Source: Achromobacter seleniivolatilans (GTDB taxonomy: Bacteria > Pseudomonadota > Gammaproteobacteria > Burkholderiales > Burkholderiaceae_B). Taken from it: 64,000 bases of DNA. A model generated the notes under the pieces. It saw only the letters and a list, made by a program, of their open reading frames with translations. It was not told the DNA's origin and did no database searches. Position 1 is the first letter of the stretch. The number at the start of each line of letters is the position of its first letter. The position numbers and the translations under genes were made by a program. Positions 58,633 through 64,000 of this stretch are shown here, one piece after another. Location: assembly GCF_030864005.1 (NCBI RefSeq), contig NZ_CP132976.1, positions 1,612,001 to 1,676,000 on the forward strand. The letters are read 5' to 3'.

Positions 58633-61600
58633 ATGATCAGTGAAAACCAGACCTTTAAGGACGACGCGCTTTGGTACAAGGACGCCGTCATCTACCAGCT
58701 GCATGTGAAGTCGTTCTTTGACTCCAACGACGACGGCGTGGGCGACGTGCCCGGCCTGATATCCAAGTTGGACTACATCGCCAGCCTGGGGGTGAACACC
58801 ATCTGGCTGCTGCCCTTTTATCCGTCGCCACGGCGAGACGACGGCTATGACATTGCCGATTACCGCGGGGTGCATCCCGACTACGGCACCGTGGCAGACG
58901 TGCGCAAGCTGATCCGCGAGGCGCACGCCCGTGGCCTGCGGGTCATTACAGAGCTGGTGGTGAACCATACGTCTGACCAGCACCGTTGGTTTCAACGCGC
59001 CCGCACGTCCCGGCCGGGATCGGCGGCCCGCAACTTCTACGTCTGGTCGGACAACGACAAAGCCTACACCGGCACTCGCGTCATTTTCTGCGACACCGAA
59101 AAATCCAATTGGACGTGGGACCCGGTTGCCAACGCCTATTTCTGGCACCGCTTCTATTCCCATCAGCCGGACCTGAACTACGACAACCCGCAAGTGCTCA
59201 AGGAAGTGCTGTCCGTGATGCGCCATTGGCTGGACATGGGAGTTGACGGGCTGCGGCTGGATGCCGTGCCGTATCTGGTCGAGCGCGAAGGCACCAATAA
59301 TGAAAACCTGCCTGAAACGCATCAGGTGCTCAAGCAGATCCGGGCGGTGATCGATGCCGAGTACCCCGGCCGTCTACTGCTGGCCGAGGCAAATCAATGG
59401 CCCGAAGACGCGCAGGAATATTTCGGCAACGCCGATGAATGCCATATGTCATTCCACTTTCCGCTGATGCCGCGCATGTACATGGCGATCGCGCAGGAGG
59501 ACCGCTTCCCGATCACTGACATCATTCGCCAGACGCCGGACATTCCCGAGACCTGCCAATGGGCGATTTTTCTGCGCAATCACGACGAGCTGACGCTGGA
59601 AATGGTGACCAGCCGCGAACGGGATTACCTGTGGAGCGTCTATGCCGCCGACCCGCGCGCCCGCATCAACCTGGGTATTCGGCGCCGGCTGGCGCCCTTG
59701 CTGGAGCGCGACCGCCGCCGCGTTGAACTGATGAACAGCCTGCTTCTGTCCATGCCCGGCACGCCGGTGCTGTACTACGGCGACGAGCTGGGCATGGGCG
59801 ACAACGTGCATCTAGGCGACCGGGACGGGGTGCGCACCCCCATGCAATGGTCCCCCGACCGCAATGGGGGCTTCTCGCGCGCCGATCCGGAACGCCTGCC
59901 GCTGCCGGTACTGATGGGTCCGTTGTATGGGTACGAAGCGGTCAACGTCGAAGCCCAGCAGCGCGACCCGCATTCGCTCTTGAACTGGACGCGCCGCATG
60001 TTGGCGCAGCGCCGTCAGACCCGGGCCTTTGGACGCGGCGTGCTGCGGTTCATTTTGGCAGGCAATCGCAAGATTCTCGCTTACCTGCGCCAGTGGAACG
60101 ACACCACGATTCTATGCGTGGCCAATCTGTCGAATGCCGCGCAACCTGTCGAGCTTCAGTTGCAGGAGTTCAACGGCCGCGTGCCGGTGGAGATGCTGGG
60201 CGGCACGCCCTTTCCTGCCATCGGCGAACTGCCCTATCTGCTGACGCTGCCGCCCTACGGCTTTTATTGGATGGACCTGAGCGCCGACGCCGCACCGCCC
60301 GGATGGCATGCCAGCGGCCCCGCGCAAATGCCCGAATTGACCACGCTGGTCTTGAAATCGCGTGGCGGCGCATCGCTAACCGACGCCTCTCGCGCCACGC
60401 TGGAAAACGAAGTGCTGCCAGAGTATCTGGCGCGGCAACGCTGGTTTCCAGGCTCGCAGGCGCCCGCCCGTGCGCGGCTGGCCTATGCCACGCCATTTCA
60501 TGCCGCAGGCGCTGAATACTACTGGGCCGAAATCGAACCCGAAGGCGGACCGGAAGGCTTGCGCGCGCAAGCGCCGTTCGTGCTGGTGTGGGACGAAACG
60601 GCCCAGGTGCAGTACCCCATCGCTCGAGTTCGCCGTGGCCCGGAGGTGGGCATTCTGGCCGACGCCTTCCTGCAACCGGGCTTTGTCCTGGGCATCGTGG
60701 AAGCCTTGCGCGCCAGCCGCGAACTGGATGGCCGCGAAGGCGGCAAACCGGGCGACAAGCCCGGCTTTATCCGCTATCTGCCTGAACAGGGCTTGAGCGC
60801 AATTGAACTGGGCGCCGAACCCGTCCTGCAATGGATCACGGGAGAACAATCCAACAGCTCCGTCATCATTGACGGATCAGCCATATTGAAGCTGATCCGC
60901 AGCGTGCAACCCGGCTTGTCGCCCGAGGTTGAACTTACGCGGCATCTGACCCGGTCCGGCTACGCCAATATTCCCGCGCTGCTGGGCGAGGTGTTGCGGG
61001 TCGATTCCGAAGGCGTGCCGCACACGCTGGCGGTGCTGCACGCCTATGTCACGAACGAAGGCGACGCCTGGGGCTGGACGCTGGACTATCTGAAACGCAC
61101 CTTGGGCACGGCCCTGCTTGGCGGCGACACCCCCGACGAGTTCGAAGCCAGTCTTGAAGGATATGCCGTCGTGGCAGCCACCATCGGCCGCCGGCTGGCC
61201 GAGCTGCACAATGTCTTGGCCCAGCCCAGCGAAGATCCCGCCTTCGCGGCGCAGATCGCCACCGCCGAAGACGCAGAAGCGCACGCCACGCGCATCATCG
61301 CCCAGCTGGATCGGGCAGCAGAAGATCTGCATGCGGTCCTGGATACGCTGGAAGCCCCATCGCGCGCCTGCGCGCAGTGGTTCTTCGAACATCGCGGCCG
61401 GCTGACAGACCGCACTGGCGCGATGGCGCAATCCCTGACCGGCGCGCCGCTTATCCGCGTACACGGAGACTTTCATCTGGGTCAGGTTCTGGTCGCGCAG
61501 ACCGATGCCTATCTGATTGATTTTGAAGGCGAACCGATTCAGTCGCTGGAAGCACGCCGCCATCTGACCACACCCTATAAGGACGTGGCCGGCATGCTGC

Positions 61601-61989
61601 GATCATTTGACTACGCCGCGGCATCCATCGCCCGCACCGACCCGCTGGGCGGTGCGCCCACCGACGCCAACGCGGGGGCATCCGACTCGCCGTCCGCTCC
61701 GGGCGTGCCGCAAGACTTGCGCGACGCTTTGCTCACACGGTTCAACACACGCGCCTCGGAAGCTTTTCTGCAAGGCTATCGCGATGCCGCATCAACCGCG
61801 ATTGCATTGCGGGCCGATCAGGAAGCGGCGCTGTTGGCGTTGGCGCAACTGGAAAAGGCCGCCTATGAGGTCAGCTACGAAGCCGCGCACCGGCCCGATT
61901 GGATTTCGATTCCGCTGTGCGCCTTGACCGGGCTGGCGCGCCAACTGCTGCAAAGCGCGGCAATAGATGCCGAGGAAAAAGCCCGATGA
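58633..61989 (+). CDS. treS: trehalose synthase/maltokinase fusion
   Basis: 1118 residues. The N-terminal GH13 enzyme (about 1-550) interconverts maltose and trehalose: catalytic Asp210 in [10 protein letters not shown], Glu252 in [11 protein letters not shown] and Asp318 in [10 protein letters not shown]. The C-terminal part (about 580-1118) is a maltokinase (Mak/Pep2-like) with an aminoglycoside-kinase fold, including [12 protein letters not shown] (about 942-953) and LIDFEGEP. The fusion converts trehalose to maltose and then maltose-1-phosphate, the substrate of GlgE encoded 21 bp upstream. Ends overlapping glgB by 4 bp. Confidence 0.93.
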   Translation: MISENQTFKDDALWYKDAVIYQLHVKSFFDSNDDGVGDVPGLISKLDYIASLGVNTIWLLPFYPSPRRDDGYDIADYRGVHPDYGTVADVRKLIREAHARGLRVITELVVNHTSDQHRWFQRARTSRPGSAARNFYVWSDNDKAYTGTRVIFCDTEKSNWTWDPVANAYFWHRFYSHQPDLNYDNPQVLKEVLSVMRHWLDMGVDGLRLDAVPYLVEREGTNNENLPETHQVLKQIRAVIDAEYPGRLLLAEANQWPEDAQEYFGNADECHMSFHFPLMPRMYMAIAQEDRFPITDIIRQTPDIPETCQWAIFLRNHDELTLEMVTSRERDYLWSVYAADPRARINLGIRRRLAPLLERDRRRVELMNSLLLSMPGTPVLYYGDELGMGDNVHLGDRDGVRTPMQWSPDRNGGFSRADPERLPLPVLMGPLYGYEAVNVEAQQRDPHSLLNWTRRMLAQRRQTRAFGRGVLRFILAGNRKILAYLRQWNDTTILCVANLSNAAQPVELQLQEFNGRVPVEMLGGTPFPAIGELPYLLTLPPYGFYWMDLSADAAPPGWHASGPAQMPELTTLVLKSRGGASLTDASRATLENEVLPEYLARQRWFPGSQAPARARLAYATPFHAAGAEYYWAEIEPEGGPEGLRAQAPFVLVWDETAQVQYPIARVRRGPEVGILADAFLQPGFVLGIVEALRASRELDGREGGKPGDKPGFIRYLPEQGLSAIELGAEPVLQWITGEQSNSSVIIDGSAILKLIRSVQPGLSPEVELTRHLTRSGYANIPALLGEVLRVDSEGVPHTLAVLHAYVTNEGDAWGWTLDYLKRTLGTALLGGDTPDEFEASLEGYAVVAATIGRRLAELHNVLAQPSEDPAFAAQIATAEDAEAHATRIIAQLDRAAEDLHAVLDTLEAPSRACAQWFFEHRGRLTDRTGAMAQSLTGAPLIRVHGDFHLGQVLVAQTDAYLIDFEGEPIQSLEARRHLTTPYKDVAGMLRSFDYAAASIARTDPLGGAPTDANAGASDSPSAPGVPQDLRDALLTRFNTRASEAFLQGYRDAASTAIALRADQEAALLALAQLEKAAYEVSYEAAHRPDWISIPLCALTGLARQLLQSAAIDAEEKAR

Positions 61990-64000
61990 ACCACCGCGCC
62001 GTTCCATTCCAGCAATCGCCCGAGTTCACGCCCGGTGAAGTCGCTGCGCCCGACTTGACCGCGCTTGCATCCGGCTCGCACAGCGATCCCTTCGCCATTC
62101 TGGGCCCGCACGACGGCGTCGTCCGTGTGATGGCGCCCGGTGCATCTGCCGTTTCCCTGGTGTACCCCGATGGCGCCCGCGCCGTCTTGCAAGAGCAAGT
62201 CCAAGGCCTGTATACCGGCGCGGCCTGCGCCGCACGGGCGGGCCAGCCAGGCTCCTACCAGTTGGCCATCCAGTGGCCTGGGGGCGAACAGATCACCGCC
62301 GACCCCTACGCCTTCGGCCCCCTGTTGCCGGATACCGGCCTGGAGGCATTGGCCGGCGGCGACTGGCAAGCCGCCCGGGATCTGTTGGGCGCACGGCTGG
62401 ATAGTGTGGACGGCATAAGCGGCCTGCGCTGTGCGATCTGGGCGCCCAATGCGCGCCGCGTCGCCATCGTTGGCGACTTCAACAGTTGGGATGGCCGCCG
62501 CCACCCGATGCGTCTGCGCCACGCCGCAGGCGTCTGGGAGCTCTTTATTCCCGGCGTGAGCGCAGGCGCCCGCTACAAATTTGCCATTACCAGCGGCTCC
62601 GGTGTCATTACGTTCAAGGCGGACCCGCTGGCCCGCCGCACAGAAATGCCGCCTGCGACCGCCTCGGTCGTGGACGACCCGGCACCTTACCCTTGGACCG
62701 ATGACGCCTGGATGCAATCACGCGCCGGGCGGCAGACGCCGTCTTCCCCTATTTCTATTTACGAAGTCCACGCAGGCTCATGGGTTGCGCACGACGGCGG
62801 CCGCTGCGCCTGGGACCAGCTTGCCGATAAGCTTCCCGCCTACGCGCTCGCCATGGGCTTCTCCCATGTAGAACTGATGCCCATCATGGAGTATCCGTTC
62901 GGCGGTTCCTGGGGTTACCAGCCGCTGGGCCTGTTTGCGCCTTCCGCACGATTTGGACCGCCAGCCGCCTTCGCCCGCTTCGTCGACCGCTGCCACGCCT
63001 CTGGCATAGGCGTCATTCTGGATTGGGTCCCCGCCCATTTTCCCGACGACGCCCACGGGCTGGCGCTGATGGACGGCACCGCCCTGTATGAATATAGCGA
63101 TCCGCGCGAGGGCTACCACCCGGACTGGCACACGCTCGTCTACAACCTGGGCCGGACCGAAGTCAAAGCCTTCATGATCGCCAGCGCCATGCACTGGCTG
63201 GATCACTTCCATATCGACGGTTTGCGCGTGGATGCCGTGGCATCCATGCTGTATCGCGATTACAGCCGCAATCCCGGTGAATGGATTCCCAACCGTTACG
63301 GCGGCCGCGAAAACCTGGAGGCGGTGGAGTTCTTGCGTGAGCTGAACACCACCGTGCGCGACCGGCAGCCCGGCGCCATTGTGGTGGCAGAAGAGTCCAC
63401 CGCCTGGCCGGGCGTGACCGCCCCGGTGTCCGAGGGCGGATTGGGCTTTCACTACAAGTGGAACATGGGCTGGATGCACGACACGCTGCGTTATGTGGAA
63501 GAAGATCCCGTCTACCGGAAATTCCACCACCACGACATCACCTTTGGCATGGTGTACGCCTATTCCGAGCGCTTCGTCCTGCCGCTTTCCCATGACGAAG
63601 TTGTCCACGGCAAGGGTTCCTTGCTGAACAAAATGCCCGGCGATCACGCGGCCAAGCTGGCGAACCTGCGCGCCTATCTGGGGTTTATGTGGGCGCACCC
63701 CGGCAAAAAGCTGCTGTTCATGGGCGGAGAAATCGCCCAGCCCGCGGAATGGAATCACGACGCGGTGCTTGACTGGAATCTGCTGGATAACCCCGGTCAC
63801 AAGGGCGTGCAGCGTCTGGTCGCAGATTTGAACCGGATCTATCAGGCGTCCCCCGCGCTGCATGAACACGATGCCGACCCCGAGGGCTTTGCCTGGGTGG
63901 TGTTTGACGATGCCGACAACAGTGTCTTGGCCTTCTTACGGCTGGGCAACGGGCCGGCGATGCTGGCGGTCAGCAACTTCACACCCGTCGCCCGGCACGG
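61986..64000 (+). CDS. glgB: 1,4-alpha-glucan branching enzyme, 3'-truncated by window end
   Basis: First 671 codons of glgB; no stop before the window ends (full-length proteins run about 730 residues). Domains: an N-terminal CBM48-type region (about 20-110), a second beta region with [20 protein letters not shown] (about 140-160), and the GH13 barrel with Asp416 in [11 protein letters not shown], Glu469 in [11 protein letters not shown] and Asp537 in [13 protein letters not shown]. It cuts alpha-1,4 chains and re-attaches them as alpha-1,6 branches. ATG overlaps the treS stop (ATGA). Completes GlgA, GlgE, TreS-Mak and GlgB in one unit. Confidence 0.94.
   Translation, partial: MNHRAVPFQQSPEFTPGEVAAPDLTALASGSHSDPFAILGPHDGVVRVMAPGASAVSLVYPDGARAVLQEQVQGLYTGAACAARAGQPGSYQLAIQWPGGEQITADPYAFGPLLPDTGLEALAGGDWQAARDLLGARLDSVDGISGLRCAIWAPNARRVAIVGDFNSWDGRRHPMRLRHAAGVWELFIPGVSAGARYKFAITSGSGVITFKADPLARRTEMPPATASVVDDPAPYPWTDDAWMQSRAGRQTPSSPISIYEVHAGSWVAHDGGRCAWDQLADKLPAYALAMGFSHVELMPIMEYPFGGSWGYQPLGLFAPSARFGPPAAFARFVDRCHASGIGVILDWVPAHFPDDAHGLALMDGTALYEYSDPREGYHPDWHTLVYNLGRTEVKAFMIASAMHWLDHFHIDGLRVDAVASMLYRDYSRNPGEWIPNRYGGRENLEAVEFLRELNTTVRDRQPGAIVVAEESTAWPGVTAPVSEGGLGFHYKWNMGWMHDTLRYVEEDPVYRKFHHHDITFGMVYAYSERFVLPLSHDEVVHGKGSLLNKMPGDHAAKLANLRAYLGFMWAHPGKKLLFMGGEIAQPAEWNHDAVLDWNLLDNPGHKGVQRLVADLNRIYQASPALHEHDADPEGFAWVVFDDADNSVLAFLRLGNGPAMLAVSNFTPVARH

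Noticed and set aside
1..64000. CRISPR arrays, insertion sequences, prophage or tRNA genes
   Set aside because: No regularly spaced repeats, transposase-like proteins, phage genes or tRNA-like cloverleaves were recognised; the only nested structure (43288-43336) lacks tRNA features.

Overview
This is a GC-rich, gene-dense chromosomal window with short intergenic gaps and many ATGA/TAGTG-type overlaps. Gene content (protocatechuate ortho-cleavage, many periplasmic-binding-protein transporters, a family 2A encapsulin locus, a GlgE/TreS alpha-glucan cluster) suggests a betaproteobacterium of the Burkholderiales, most likely Alcaligenaceae (Achromobacter/Bordetella-like). This placement is an inference from gene families; no rRNA, tRNA, phage, insertion sequence or CRISPR array was seen.

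Layout. 1-4417 (+): end of a TRAP transporter (small permease truncated at the window edge, then the large permease), followed by pcaH, pcaG and pcaB. 4477-5957 (-): a phospholipid-methyltransferase-like protein, a small membrane protein and a secreted PRC-barrel protein. 6141-8441 (+): an overlapping acyl-CoA dehydrogenase / NodS-like methyltransferase / glycosyltransferase trio. 8603-10255 (+): a chemoreceptor. 10340-15004 (-): a sulfur-handling nanocompartment locus: rhodanese, EpsC-type serine acetyltransferase, XRE regulator, family 2A encapsulin shell, and a cysteine desulfurase cargo with a long disordered N-terminal domain. 15149-25120 (-): two sulfonate/nitrate-type ABC transporters interleaved with acyl-CoA ligase, thioesterase, VOC, quinone-reductase-like and class II aldolase genes; a BAAT-like hydrolase and an alpha-methylacyl-CoA racemase diverge from it (25351-27835, +). 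27844-35124 (-): MarR-like regulator, short 2Fe-2S protein, fumarate-reductase-like flavoprotein and a branched-chain-amino-acid-type ABC transporter with fused permeases. 35593-43133 (-): a peptide/opine-type ABC transporter with fused ATPases and two amino-acid-oxidase-like flavoproteins.

43380-53499 holds small envelope and stress-type genes, a siderophore receptor with a Fur-like site, a ybhP/clsB/ybhN-like lipid operon, a DUF3182/hydrolase pair and a DUF883/PRC-barrel pair. 53798-64000 (+) is an overlapping glgA-glgE-treS/mak-glgB cluster (glgB runs off the end) for alpha-glucan and trehalose metabolism.

The least expected signal is a set of six close matches to the sigma-54 -24/-12 promoter (TGGCACG-N4-TTGCW) between 44819 and 53731, in both orientations. 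Each sits directly upstream of a gene or operon: two small genes, the clsB operon, the DUF3182 operon, the DUF883 gene and the glycogen cluster. Together they look like a co-regulated envelope/carbon-storage regulon. The encapsulin locus is the other highlight: its cargo carries a duplicated YYF(L/V)DA motif that may be a shell-docking element.
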